A stretch of 22,063 nucleotides of DNA from an uncultured Bacteroidota bacterium (GCA_903881265.1 CAIRSV010000118.1:1-22063), one strand, 5' to 3'; counted from the stretch's first letter, positions 1-7,954 are shown. Notes: generated from the sequence alone by a model not told the origin. A program made the numbers and translations.

Positions 1-282
1 CAACGCATTCACCGCCTTGATGCTCGTTCCGCCGATGGTCTTTCGGCTTTTGCCGATGGAGACCTTTGTAATGCACTCGACTTATTGAACGAATCCGATT
101 CGACCGATTTTAAACTACAGGTTTTTAGAAATGACGTATCATCCACGATAAGTTCTAGTGCAGTGATAAAATATGGACGTTTAATGGGTTCACAAACCAC
201 GGAGCTGGCTTTTCCATATTTTGAATTTAAATTACTTACATTTCCTCAATTTCAAACGCCTGATGCGATTGATAGTTTGTGA
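1..282 (+). CDS. C-terminal part of an unrecognised protein (5' end outside window)
   Basis: Frame 1 is open from the first base to a TGA at 280-282, giving 93 residues of a gene that starts upstream of the window. A TTG at 85 could serve as a start, but the open frame before it reads as normal protein (for example RLDARSADGLSAFADGDL), so I treat the gene as truncated by the window edge. The fragment is soluble-looking and acidic at first, then aromatic near the end (AFPYFEFKLLTFPQF). I do not recognise the family and assign no function. Its last five codons (Ile-Asp-Ser-Leu-stop) lie inside the first unit of a 94-bp tandem duplication, so a second copy of the gene's end occurs 94 bp downstream. 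Confidence 0.6.
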   Translation, partial: QRIHRLDARSADGLSAFADGDLCNALDLLNESDSTDFKLQVFRNDVSSTISSSAVIKYGRLMGSQTTELAFPYFEFKLLTFPQFQTPDAIDSL

Positions 283-302
283 AGACACGGAGTAAAAATA
301 CA

Positions 303-325
303 GGCACAGGTTGCAAACCTGCGCC
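303..325. repeat. REP-like palindrome, copy 1
   Basis: The core is CAGGTT-GCA-AACCTG, a perfect 6-bp inverted repeat with a 3-nt loop. It extends to GGC...GCC with one A/C mismatch. A second stem follows: GTGCT (333-337) with AGCAC (349-353), closed by CCG (328-330) with CGG (357-359). Two adjacent stems outside genes resemble REP/BIME-type elements. From memory, similar GGCACAGGTTGCAAACC sequences recur in Bacteroidota genomes; I could not check that here. No transposase gene is nearby. Confidence 0.6.
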
Positions 326-396
326 AGCCGTTGTGCTTAAAATACACTAGCACGAGCGGTGATTGATAGTTTGTGAAGACACGAAGTAAAAATATA

Positions 397-419
397 GGCA
401 CAGGTTGCAAACCTGCGCT
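397..419. repeat. REP-like palindrome, copy 2
   Basis: This is the same core as copy 1 (CAGGTT-GCA-AACCTG), exactly 94 bp downstream. Its partner stem differs: CCTGC (441-445), loop GCGA, GCAGG (450-454), a compact hairpin with a GNRA-type loop. The stem sequence has changed from copy 1 while a hairpin is still present, which suggests that structure rather than sequence is what matters in the second half of the unit. Confidence 0.6.
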
Positions 420-455
420 AGCTAAACTGCTTATAGGATACCTGCGCGAGCAGGG

Positions 456-714
456 GGATGTACTTTGATTGATTGTGAAAAGGCTATGGAATAAAGTAAG
501 TAGGATTTGAATTATCTAGCTGCTAACACGAGGCCAATATTGCTGATAAACGCTTGAATGATGCACGGTGCCATCGCCACCTTGGCTCAAGAACGAAGAT
601 GACGCTGATAACCCAAAAGAAAAACAAGTCTTAGTTGAATATGGCCATCAGGCTTCCATTCGTATATTGATTAGTGAGGCACTAAGTGGCCATCCAACAT
701 AGGGTAGTGATGCC
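456..714. other. Intergenic stretch, possibly decayed coding sequence
   Basis: I find no convincing gene here. A frame open from 562 to a TAG at 700-702 reads Lys-Asn-Glu-Asp-Asp-Ala-Asp-Asn-Pro, then KQVLVEYGHQASIRILI. It has protein-like composition but no start codon. A neighbouring frame upstream (about 532-600) also looks protein-like (ADKRLNDAR). A dead gene with a frameshift would explain this; I recognise no family. Confidence 0.25.
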
Positions 715-1341
715 TTACCTTTTTACATACAGCATGAACTTTTCCTTAAAGGCTTCCTCCGGAAAGAAATCGTGGACATTCCACATGACAGGCTTACAAC
801 CTGAATCAGATATCTCCTGATGTAAATCACCACCCTTAAGGCAAATGAGTCCATTATTGAATTCGCCATTGCCTCCTTTGCGCAGTAGCGGTTTGGCCCA
901 ATGCCAAAGATCGCCGAGAGGAGCCACAGCACGGCTTACCGCAAAGTCGAAACTATTTTTTTCTTTGATGTCTTCCACACGTTCCCAATGTGTTTTTACA
1001 TTGTCGAGTTTGAGTTCCTTCACCACTTCTTCCACCACGGTCAATTTTTTCTTGATACTATCTGCTAGCAGAAATTGGGTTTGAGGAAAGAATATCGCTA
1101 AAGGAATACCCGGAAACCCTCCGCCTGTGCCGATATCCAAGATCTTGTGATCCTCAGTAAATTCAAAGGTGGTGGCGATGGTGAGTGAATGCAATACATG
1201 TTTGACATACAGACTGTCCATATCCTTTCTGGAAATGACATTAATCTGCGCGTTCCACAGTTGGTATACGTCGCTGAGTTTTGCAAATTGCGCGAGTTGC
1301 TTTTCAGAAAAGTCGGCAAAATATTTTTCAATTATTTCCAA
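715..1341 (-). CDS. rsmG: 16S rRNA (guanine527-N7)-methyltransferase RsmG
   Basis: RsmG (GidB) is a cytoplasmic enzyme that transfers a methyl group from S-adenosylmethionine to N7 of G527 in 16S rRNA; loss of the modification gives low-level streptomycin resistance in many bacteria. The 208-residue protein has the usual family length. Visible motifs are INVISR (33-38), HVLHSL (48-53), the SAM-binding loop LDIGTGGGFPG (68-78), the acidic end of strand 2 LLADS (91-95), SRAVA (136-140) and LKGGD (168-172). The start is TTG (1339-1341): an in-frame stop lies only four codons upstream, no ATG intervenes, and MEIIEKYF is where the family normally begins. It overlaps the last ten bases of the glycosyltransferase gene, so translation is probably coupled. 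Identification is secure; the start slightly less so. Confidence 0.95.
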   Translation of the reverse strand: MEIIEKYFADFSEKQLAQFAKLSDVYQLWNAQINVISRKDMDSLYVKHVLHSLTIATTFEFTEDHKILDIGTGGGFPGIPLAIFFPQTQFLLADSIKKKLTVVEEVVKELKLDNVKTHWERVEDIKEKNSFDFAVSRAVAPLGDLWHWAKPLLRKGGNGEFNNGLICLKGGDLHQEISDSGCKPVMWNVHDFFPEEAFKEKFMLYVKR

Positions 1342-2468
1342 TGGATCTTTGATTTAATGAAGATGAGGGGCAGACTTTTTAGATTGTAATACAAAAGCCA
1401 CATATCGAACACCCAAATATAGTTGATCAATTCCTTTTGTTTCAATAAACCAAAGCTACGCTGGAAAATATACCATTGAACCAGCCATCGAAAGACAAAT
1501 AGAATACACGTATACATAATCATCGCTGGAAAAACGATGCAGGCTATGAAGCTTGCCCAGACTGCAAAATGACTGAAGGCATACAGTCCCAACAATAATT
1601 TATGACGGCCCTTATAATATTGACCGGTGCTGAGATGTCGTTTTTTCTGATAATGCCAGTCGTCTTCTGTTTTCTTAGGTTCGCTATACGTAAAGGCTTC
1701 AGGATCTATGCAAATGGTTGTATTGTCGCTATTCGCAATTTGATTGATAAATAAGTCGTCATCGCCCGATATCAGGTGATGATGCGAAGAGAATCCTTTA
1801 TTAGCATTGAAGAGATCACGCATATAGGCTAGGTTTCTACCAACACCCATATAAGGCGTTCCAGCCAATGCATACGATACATACTGAATGGCTGTGTGAG
1901 CAGTCTCGAATTGTATTTTCTTATTCAGCCAGCCGCTGTATTTTGTATACGGACTGTATCCCAACACGATTTTTTTCGTTGGTGAAAAGGATGCGGCCAT
2001 ATGTGCCAACCAATGTTCGCTTGCAGGAATGCAATCTGCATCTGTTAGTATAAGATGTTCGCAGTGAGCCGATTTGATGCCCATCGACAAGGGGAATTTT
2101 TTTCCGGTAATTAATTTGGCTTCCTGTGTTAGGTTCACGACGTGCAGATGCACATATTGTTCCTGCAACTGATTGAGCAGATAAAAGGTGCCATCCTCTG
2201 AGTTGTCATTCACGACCACCACCTCAAAAAAGGGTTTCCCATTTTTTAAATAGTTTTGATTCAGTAGGATGGGAAGATTTTTCATTAGATTTGCCTCCTC
2301 GTTAAAGGCACATACAATAATGCTCACAGGCACCTTAGGCGTCGGAAGTTCGGTGTTCTTTTTTTTGTAAAAAGCCAGACGCGAAAAGAAAAATAAATAG
2401 TAGAAGACCTGTATGGCAATAAAAAACGCGAAGAGGATGAAGACAAGCAAATCTGTCGTTAGAGGCAT
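1332..2468 (-). CDS. Family 2 glycosyltransferase, membrane-associated
   Basis: This 378-residue protein is a probable inverting GT2 glycosyltransferase of the inner membrane that uses a nucleotide sugar; its acceptor and product are unknown. There is one N-terminal membrane helix (about 6-28). The GT-A domain follows with VSIIVCAFNEE (48-58), VVNDNSEDGT (85-94), the metal-binding DAD (143-145), GDDDLF (235-240) as the catalytic acidic motif, and QKKRH (274-278) in the place of the QxxRW motif. Two or three hydrophobic helices end the protein (about 295-330 and 350-370). This arrangement resembles processive or lipid-linked GT2 enzymes. I start at the ATG at 2468 rather than further upstream, because a longer frame would run into tgt and adds no conserved sequence. 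The promoter is unusually close to this ATG. The gene overlaps rsmG by 10 bp. Confidence 0.85.
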   Translation of the reverse strand: MPLTTDLLVFILFAFFIAIQVFYYLFFFSRLAFYKKKNTELPTPKVPVSIIVCAFNEEANLMKNLPILLNQNYLKNGKPFFEVVVVNDNSEDGTFYLLNQLQEQYVHLHVVNLTQEAKLITGKKFPLSMGIKSAHCEHLILTDADCIPASEHWLAHMAASFSPTKKIVLGYSPYTKYSGWLNKKIQFETAHTAIQYVSYALAGTPYMGVGRNLAYMRDLFNANKGFSSHHHLISGDDDLFINQIANSDNTTICIDPEAFTYSEPKKTEDDWHYQKKRHLSTGQYYKGRHKLLLGLYAFSHFAVWASFIACIVFPAMIMYTCILFVFRWLVQWYIFQRSFGLLKQKELINYIWVFDMWLLYYNLKSLPLIFIKSKIHWK

Positions 2469-2473
2469 AACGT

Positions 2474-2503
2474 CAAAAATAATAAGTAAAGATGGAATTT
2501 CAA
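2474..2503 (-). promoter_or_regulatory. Bacteroidota-type promoter for the glycosyltransferase-rsmG pair
   Basis: On the minus strand, TTG (2503-2501) is followed after 19 nt by TATTTTTG (2481-2474), matching the -33/-7 consensus of the Bacteroidota primary sigma factor (TTTG, about 19 nt, TAnnTTTG). Only five bases (ACGTT) separate the -7 element from the glycosyltransferase ATG. Transcription would therefore begin at or next to the A of the ATG. The -33 element lies inside the first codons of tgt on the opposite strand. Confidence 0.55.
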
Positions 2504-3622
2504 TTAATTGCAAAGGATAATAATACACAAGCTCGGGCGGGCTTAGTAACCACGGATCATGGTGTGATTGAAACGCCTATTTTTATGCCGGTTGGAACCA
2601 TAGGCTCTGTCAAAGGTGTTACGCAAGAGCAGTTAGAGGCTGATGTAAAGGCTCAGATTATTCTTGGCAATACCTATCATCTCTATCTGCGACCTGGCAC
2701 AGGTATCTTAGAGAAGGCAGGTGGATTGCATAAGTTTATGCATTGGGATAAGCCTATTCTTACCGACAGCGGCGGGTTTCAGGTGTTTAGTCTGAGTGAG
2801 ATTCGTAAGATTAAGGAAGAAGGTGCTGAATTTCGTTCGCATATCGATGGAAGTAAATTGATGTTTTCACCTGAAAGTGTGATGGATATACAACGTAGCA
2901 TTGGCGCTGATATCATTATGGCCTTTGATGAATGTACGCCGTATCCTTGCGAATTTGATTATGCAAAAAAATCAATGCAACTTACACACCGATGGTTAGC
3001 ACGTTGTGTAAAACATAAAAATGCATCGGAGCCTTTGTATGGTTATCATCAAAGTTTGTTTCCAATTGTGCAGGGTAGCACGTATCCCGATCTTAGAAAA
3101 GAAAGTGCCGAGTTTATCGCCAGTATGGATTGCGATGGGAATGCAATTGGTGGACTGAGTGTCGGTGAGCCAGCCGAAATGATGTATGAGATGTGTGATC
3201 TTGTCTGTTCAATTTTGCCAAAAGACAAGCCTCGTTATTTGATGGGGGTGGGCACGCCAGCCAATATCCTTGAGAACATCGCGTTGGGCATTGATATGTT
3301 CGATTGTGTGATGCCGACTCGTAACGGTCGCAATGGTATGTTGTTTACGACACAAGGAATCATCAATATCAAAAATAAAAAATGGGAAGATGATTTCACT
3401 TGTATCGATGAAGGGCTTGATTGCTTTGCCAGTCGCAATTACACAAAAGCCTATCTAAGACATTTATTTTCGGTTAATGAATTGCTTGGACTTACTTTGG
3501 CTAGTCTGCAGAATCTATCTTTTTATCTACATCTTGTAAAAGAAGCTCGCAAGCATATTATTGAAGGCGATTTCTCGATTTGGAAAGATAGGATGGTGAA
3601 GCAAGTCAGTCAGCGATTATAA
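2492..3622 (+). CDS. tgt: tRNA-guanine (queuine/preQ1) transglycosylase
   Basis: TGT exchanges guanine-34 in the anticodon of GU(N) tRNAs for preQ1, the committed step of queuosine modification. The length (376) and sequence match the bacterial family throughout. The general acid/base Asp92 lies in TDSGGFQVFSL (91-101), Asp146 in DECTPYPC, the base-binding GGLSVGE at 220-226, and the nucleophile Asp271 in DCVMPTRNGRNG (271-282). Numbering runs nine behind the well-studied Zymomonas enzyme. On that alignment the four zinc ligands (Cys318, Cys320, Cys323, His349) correspond to Leu309, Cys311, Ser314 and Gln340, so three of four are gone although the fold around them (AYLRHLF, NLSFYL) is kept. 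ATG 2492 gives the normal N-terminus. No other queuosine genes are in the window. Confidence 0.95.
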   Translation: MEFQLIAKDNNTQARAGLVTTDHGVIETPIFMPVGTIGSVKGVTQEQLEADVKAQIILGNTYHLYLRPGTGILEKAGGLHKFMHWDKPILTDSGGFQVFSLSEIRKIKEEGAEFRSHIDGSKLMFSPESVMDIQRSIGADIIMAFDECTPYPCEFDYAKKSMQLTHRWLARCVKHKNASEPLYGYHQSLFPIVQGSTYPDLRKESAEFIASMDCDGNAIGGLSVGEPAEMMYEMCDLVCSILPKDKPRYLMGVGTPANILENIALGIDMFDCVMPTRNGRNGMLFTTQGIINIKNKKWEDDFTCIDEGLDCFASRNYTKAYLRHLFSVNELLGLTLASLQNLSFYLHLVKEARKHIIEGDFSIWKDRMVKQVSQRL

Positions 3623-3647
3623 ACTGATTTTTATGTAATTTCGAGAC

Positions 3648-4382
3648 ATGAGATTTATGGCCATCTTGATTTGTTGTCTTTTTTATTTGACAGGAACTTC
3701 TGCTCAATCGACCGATGATATTATCCGAAAACATATTGAAGCGGTTGGTGGCGACGACAATTGGGCTAAAATTAAAACCATCGTCATCAAGAGTCAATCT
3801 GAAGATAACGGAAATTTCCTGTATCTGAAAAAAAGTGCCATAAGGGATTCATGTATTCGAAGTGATATTCGTGTGCAAAGTAAGATAGCGGGCCGCAACG
3901 ACAAGTTGTATTACATTTTAATCAACAGAAAAGAAGGGTGGAAATATCTTCCGGAGGACAGAAATAACACAATTTACACCTTGTACGCTTCTGAAATAGA
4001 GGAGTATAGGGATGAACTGGATTATGAAGATCCTTTCATCAGGTATCAGGATAAAGGACGTGATATTCAACTGGTAGGGCTCGAATATTATCACCATAAG
4101 GAGTATTACAAGTTCATGATAAAATACAAGTCTGGAAAGAAAGTGAATTGCTATCTCAATTCGACTACCCTAATGATTGACCTCATAGAAGCTACTGATA
4201 CGCAAACAGAAAACCTGCAGCGCTTCCTCGATTATGAAACACTTTCAGAAGGTATTGTCATCGCAAAACGGATCATAGGACCAGGAGGTGAAAAGACTAT
4301 AAGTTCAGTAACCATCAATCATCCCTTGGAAGAATCAGTATTCAAACCTTCAGAGCGAAACCGCTATACCTTGCGTAATTAA
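3648..4382 (+). CDS. Secreted protein of unknown function, LolA/LppX-like fold possible
   Basis: The 244-residue protein starts with a signal peptide (about 1-19, cleavage near TSA|Q). There is no lipobox with the usual spacing, so a periplasmic or outer-membrane-facing location is inferred. The mature start DDIIRKHIEAVGGDDNWAKI resembles the opening of Bacteroidota secreted proteins often annotated as outer-membrane lipoprotein-sorting-like; the remainder is rich in alternating beta-strand patterns, as expected for an open beta-barrel. I infer the fold only from this resemblance. It begins 25 bp after tgt on the same strand and could be read through from it. A near-consensus -7 box (TAATTTCG, 3633-3640) lies a few bases before the ATG. 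No catalytic motif is visible. Confidence 0.6.
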   Translation: MRFMAILICCLFYLTGTSAQSTDDIIRKHIEAVGGDDNWAKIKTIVIKSQSEDNGNFLYLKKSAIRDSCIRSDIRVQSKIAGRNDKLYYILINRKEGWKYLPEDRNNTIYTLYASEIEEYRDELDYEDPFIRYQDKGRDIQLVGLEYYHHKEYYKFMIKYKSGKKVNCYLNSTTLMIDLIEATDTQTENLQRFLDYETLSEGIVIAKRIIGPGGEKTISSVTINHPLEESVFKPSERNRYTLRN

Positions 4383-4516
4383 TGCAGGTAAGATTGAGGT
4401 TATGGCCTATTCTTCATTGCTGCAGTTGCAACATTTGTTAACAGCATTAAAATTTCTTTCATAACAGATACTATTCGTTGAAGTTCTGCGTTAATAGTCA
4501 AATCAATAGAAAATAC

Positions 4517-4750
4517 ATGCACAACTTTACTTCCAACGACTTACTTACCTACCTTACCAATACAACCGATTCGGTGCAGGATGATGCCATTATAAAATGG
4601 CTAGCATCTGATGAAACCTTGAAAAATGAGGTTGAATCGATGCAGCAAACCTTAGATGACCTTTCAAATTTTAGTGTCATTCCCAATGATCGAATCATGG
4701 ATACTATTATGGCGGCATTGCGGTATGAAAAAAATGCACACGCTGTCTAA
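4517..4750 (+). CDS. Small acidic helical protein, unknown function
   Basis: I choose ATG 4517 (77 residues) over the TTG at 4478, because MHNFTSNDLLTYLTNTTD matches the usual beginning of a family of small Bacteroidota proteins with the pattern M..F...DLL.YL...T. The remainder (IIKWLASDETLKNEVESM, then LDDLSN) looks like two or three amphipathic helices. There is no membrane segment, Cys/His metal site or known catalytic motif. The N-terminus recalls the cytoplasmic part of some anti-sigma-like proteins, but no sigma factor gene is adjacent, so this is only a resemblance. It follows the secreted protein gene after 134 bp and converges on the small membrane protein gene. Confidence 0.6.
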   Translation: MHNFTSNDLLTYLTNTTDSVQDDAIIKWLASDETLKNEVESMQQTLDDLSNFSVIPNDRIMDTIMAALRYEKNAHAV

Positions 4751-4799
4751 ATGTGTATTCATGCGAATCGCGAAGACCTAGCTGATTTCATTGCTTGCG

Positions 4800-5030
4800 T
4801 TAACCTCGTTTTCGGAAGGATAATACCCCGCGGATTATTCTGAAAATTCCATAGGCAATAAAGAGTGAAGCAATGACCCACACGGTTGTCCTGCCGTATG
4901 CTGCTATGATGAAGTTCATTTTCGTTGCATAAGCTGAGATTACGATATACATAACGCCCATCGCCATGTCAATCGAAGACCTGAATTGCTTGTAGGCGTT
5001 GTTCGTCGTGTTGCGTTCGTTTACATCCAT
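4800..5030 (-). CDS. Small two-helix membrane protein, unknown function
   Basis: This 76-residue protein has a polar N-terminal tail (MDVNERNTTNNAYKQFRSSI), two hydrophobic segments (about 22-43 and 48-67) with YGRTT between them, and a basic end (SFRKRG) that should lie in the cytoplasm. The charge pattern is normal for a real membrane protein. It lies 91 bp downstream of topA on the same strand and may be co-transcribed with it. I know similar small membrane proteins from Bacteroidota but no function for them. Confidence 0.6.
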   Translation of the reverse strand: MDVNERNTTNNAYKQFRSSIDMAMGVMYIVISAYATKMNFIIAAYGRTTVWVIASLFIAYGIFRIIRGVLSFRKRG

Positions 5031-5121
5031 GTGATAGAAGCGTATGAATAATTGGGTTTATTTAAAATCAGCAAATTGTGAAAGAGATTATAGTATTCAC
5101 TTCTGTGCGCATCCATATGCA

Positions 5122-7695
5122 TTAACTGACTTTCTTCCTCACCACTGCTTTCTTCACCGCCGCTTTTTTTACGGCTGCTTTTTTTACTTTCTTTACAAAC
5201 GCATTTGGCATCTGTATCTCGATCATTTTCTTCACATCCTCAAGCGACAATAGAGCAGCTTCTTCTGCAGTAAATTTGCCACCACCGTCTTTAATTAGCT
5301 TGAGCATTTTTTTCTGGAATTTGACAAATGGTCCCCAGCGGCCATTCTCGACAGATAGTTTGTCTTCCGGAAAATTTAAAATATAGCGATTTGATTCCTT
5401 CTCTATTTTTTTAAGGATTAATTCCTCACATTCCTGCTGATTGATGGTTTCAAATTGATAGGCTCTTGGTATATTAATAAACAAGTCGTTCCATTTGATA
5501 AAAGGACCGAAACGTCCTTTACCTTTTGTAACTGGCTTGTCGTCGTACATCGCAATAGGTGCATCGCCTTCTTGCTTACCTTTAATGACTTCGATGGCAC
5601 GTTCCATACTCACTTCTAATGGTTCCTCACCTTTTGCCAACGAAATGAATTGTTCACCCCATTTGACATACGGACCGAAACGTCCGATATTGACAGATAC
5701 TTCAAGTTCTTCGTAGACGCCTAAGGTGCATGGCAACTTAAACAGTTCCATCGCCTCATCAAAACGAATTGTTTCGATACTTTGCGTGTTTCGTAAGGTG
5801 GCGAAACGAGGTTTTTCCTCATCATCGCTATGGCCAATCTGCACCATAGGGCCAAACTTGCCAATACGAGCGATGACTTTTTTTCCGCTTACAGGATCGA
5901 TACCCAAATCACGTTCGCCGCTTGCACGTTCGGCCGTTTCCATGGTGGTTTCAACTAATTCATGGAATGGTGTATAAAAGGCAGCTAACATCTTGCTCCA
6001 TTCTTTTTTGCCTGTGGCAATTTCATCAAATTCACCTTCAATCTTGGCAGTGAAACTGTAATCCATCACCGCAGAGAAATGCAATTTTAAAAAGTCGGTC
6101 ACTACCATACCTAAATCGGTCGGGAAGAGTTTGTTTTTTTCGGCACCTGTGTTTTCTTCTGATGTTTTTTGCGCGATATCAGATCCGATTAATGATAGAA
6201 TTTGATATTCCCTTCGAATACCATCTTTATCTTTTTTAATGACATAATTTCTGTTCTGTATGGTACTGATCGTCGGCGCATACGTCGAAGGTCGACCTAT
6301 TCCTAGTTCTTCTAATTTTTTTACCAACGACGCTTCTGTATATCTTGGTAATGGTCGACTGAAACGCTCAGTGGCATTCATACTTTGTATGTCCAATCCT
6401 TGAGACACTTTCAGCAATGGCAACATGCTTTCTTCATTCTCATCGTCGGATGTATCTTCATCATCTTTGCCTTCCATATACAACTTCAAGAAGCCATCAA
6501 ATTTCAAGACTTCGCCGCTCGCTGTTAATTTTTCGGGTTGAGTAGAAATATTGATTTTCGCAATAGTCTTTTCTAATTCTGCATCTGCCATCTGACTCGC
6601 CATCGTGCGCTTCCAGATTAGTTCATACAATCGCTGTGTTTCATAATCTTCGACATCACGCACTTCCATACTTGTAGGACGAATGGCTTCATGCGCTTCT
6701 TGTGCACTTTCATTTTTATTTTTAAACACACGCAACTGATGGTATTTTTCACCATAGTTTTTGTTGATTTCCTGACTGATATTATCCAATGCTGTTTGCG
6801 AAAGACTCACCGCATCGGTTCTCATATAGGTAATCTTACCACTTTCATATAAACGCTGTGCTACCTGCATCGTACGCGAGACAGAATAGCCAAGCTTGCG
6901 ACTCGCTTCCTGCTGCAGGGTAGAGGTTGTGAATGGTGCTGAAGGTGATTTGCGTGCCGGTTTGATTTGAATATCTTCAACCGTGTAATTGGCACCAATA
7001 CAGTTTTGTAAGAATACTCGAGCGCCTTCTATACTAGGTATCTTCGGGCTATATTCAGCTTTAAATGATACATTCTTATCATTGATATCTTTTGCGTTAA
7101 ACAAGGCTTCAATTCGGTAGGTACTTGTGGCGTTAAATGTATTGATTTCTCGTTCGCGTTCTACAATCAATCGTACAGCGACAGATTGTACACGACCTGC
7201 AGAAAGCGAATTGCTTCGACTTATTTTGCGCCATAAAATGGGTGATAACTCAAACCCCACAATACGGTCTAGGATACGTCGGGCTTGTTGGGCGTTCACC
7301 AAATTCATATTCACCAAACGAGGATTCTCAACGGCTTTTTGAATGGCAGGTTTCGTGATTTCGTGGAAAACAATCCGTTTTGTTTTAGCCGGATCCAACC
7401 CTAATACTTCGCACAGATGCCACGAAATAGCTTCTCCTTCGCGGTCCTCATCCGATGCAAGCCATACTTCGTCTGATTTTTTAGCAAGGGCTCTTAATTC
7501 ACTTACCACCTTCACTTTTTCATCTGATATCTTATACGTAGGTTTGAAATCATTCTTGATATCGATGCCCATTTCGTCCTTTTCCAAATCACGGATGTGA
7601 CCGAAACAAGATTTTACCTGAAAGTCTGAACCTAATATTTTCTCAATCGTTTTTGCCTTCGCCGGACTCTCTACTATCAGTAAGTTTTTTGCCAT
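5122..7695 (-). CDS. topA: DNA topoisomerase I (type IA)
   Basis: TopA relaxes negative supercoils by cutting one DNA strand through a 5'-phosphotyrosine link. The 857-residue protein starts at the ATG at 7695; the extra 25 codons upstream (to 7770) are not family-like. The Toprim domain spans about 3-120, with Glu9 in LLIVESPAKA and the metal motif DED (82-84). SAGRVQSVAVRL (165-176) and PFTTSTLQQEASRKLG (254-269) belong to the core. The nucleophile is Tyr290 in GKITYMRTDA. After about residue 590 come repeated GRFGPYVKWG-like units (topoisomerase C-terminal repeats) instead of Cys4 zinc fingers; I see no zinc finger. The protein ends in a Lys/Ala/Val tail with KKAAV repeats, probably non-specific DNA binding. 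It is transcribed divergently from hscA. Confidence 0.95.
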   Translation of the reverse strand: MAKNLLIVESPAKAKTIEKILGSDFQVKSCFGHIRDLEKDEMGIDIKNDFKPTYKISDEKVKVVSELRALAKKSDEVWLASDEDREGEAISWHLCEVLGLDPAKTKRIVFHEITKPAIQKAVENPRLVNMNLVNAQQARRILDRIVGFELSPILWRKISRSNSLSAGRVQSVAVRLIVEREREINTFNATSTYRIEALFNAKDINDKNVSFKAEYSPKIPSIEGARVFLQNCIGANYTVEDIQIKPARKSPSAPFTTSTLQQEASRKLGYSVSRTMQVAQRLYESGKITYMRTDAVSLSQTALDNISQEINKNYGEKYHQLRVFKNKNESAQEAHEAIRPTSMEVRDVEDYETQRLYELIWKRTMASQMADAELEKTIAKINISTQPEKLTASGEVLKFDGFLKLYMEGKDDEDTSDDENEESMLPLLKVSQGLDIQSMNATERFSRPLPRYTEASLVKKLEELGIGRPSTYAPTISTIQNRNYVIKKDKDGIRREYQILSLIGSDIAQKTSEENTGAEKNKLFPTDLGMVVTDFLKLHFSAVMDYSFTAKIEGEFDEIATGKKEWSKMLAAFYTPFHELVETTMETAERASGERDLGIDPVSGKKVIARIGKFGPMVQIGHSDDEEKPRFATLRNTQSIETIRFDEAMELFKLPCTLGVYEELEVSVNIGRFGPYVKWGEQFISLAKGEEPLEVSMERAIEVIKGKQEGDAPIAMYDDKPVTKGKGRFGPFIKWNDLFINIPRAYQFETINQQECEELILKKIEKESNRYILNFPEDKLSVENGRWGPFVKFQKKMLKLIKDGGGKFTAEEAALLSLEDVKKMIEIQMPNAFVKKVKKAAVKKAAVKKAVVRKKVS

Positions 7696-7954
7696 TCTGG
7701 GGAATTCTTGTTTTGCTGAATTTTTGCAAGTATATAAAAAGTTTATCAAATAATTTTTTTTACCTCCCAATCGAACATCTACAGAAAAATGTTCGTGATG
7801 CCATTAATGTGCAAAAAGTGGCTTGTTGGCATCGGTGATTTTTTTTGAAAATTGATATTGGATATCGTTTGATCTATACACGCGCTCGTCGATTGTGCAA
7901 TGATTCATTCCTTTGTGACAGTTTAAAAAATAGTCTAACTCTATTCTCTTCCCT

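Larger units (their letters stand above)
267..455. repeat. 94-bp tandem duplication, two units, with a decayed third start
   Basis: Unit A is 267-360 and unit B starts at 361. The first 62 bases of the two units differ at only three positions; the rest has drifted but keeps TGCTTA...ATAC...CGAGC. Unit A begins within the last codons of the upstream gene, so unit B carries a copy of that gene's 3' end including its stop codon. A shorter resemblance (GATTGATTGTGAAA, 467-480) may be the remains of a third unit. Each unit contains a REP-like palindrome and a second, less conserved stem. Confidence 0.85.

Noticed and set aside
267..480. Repeats near the left end as a small CRISPR array
   Set aside because: Two units of 94 bp that diverge along their length, with no constant repeat and unique spacers and no cas gene, do not make an array.
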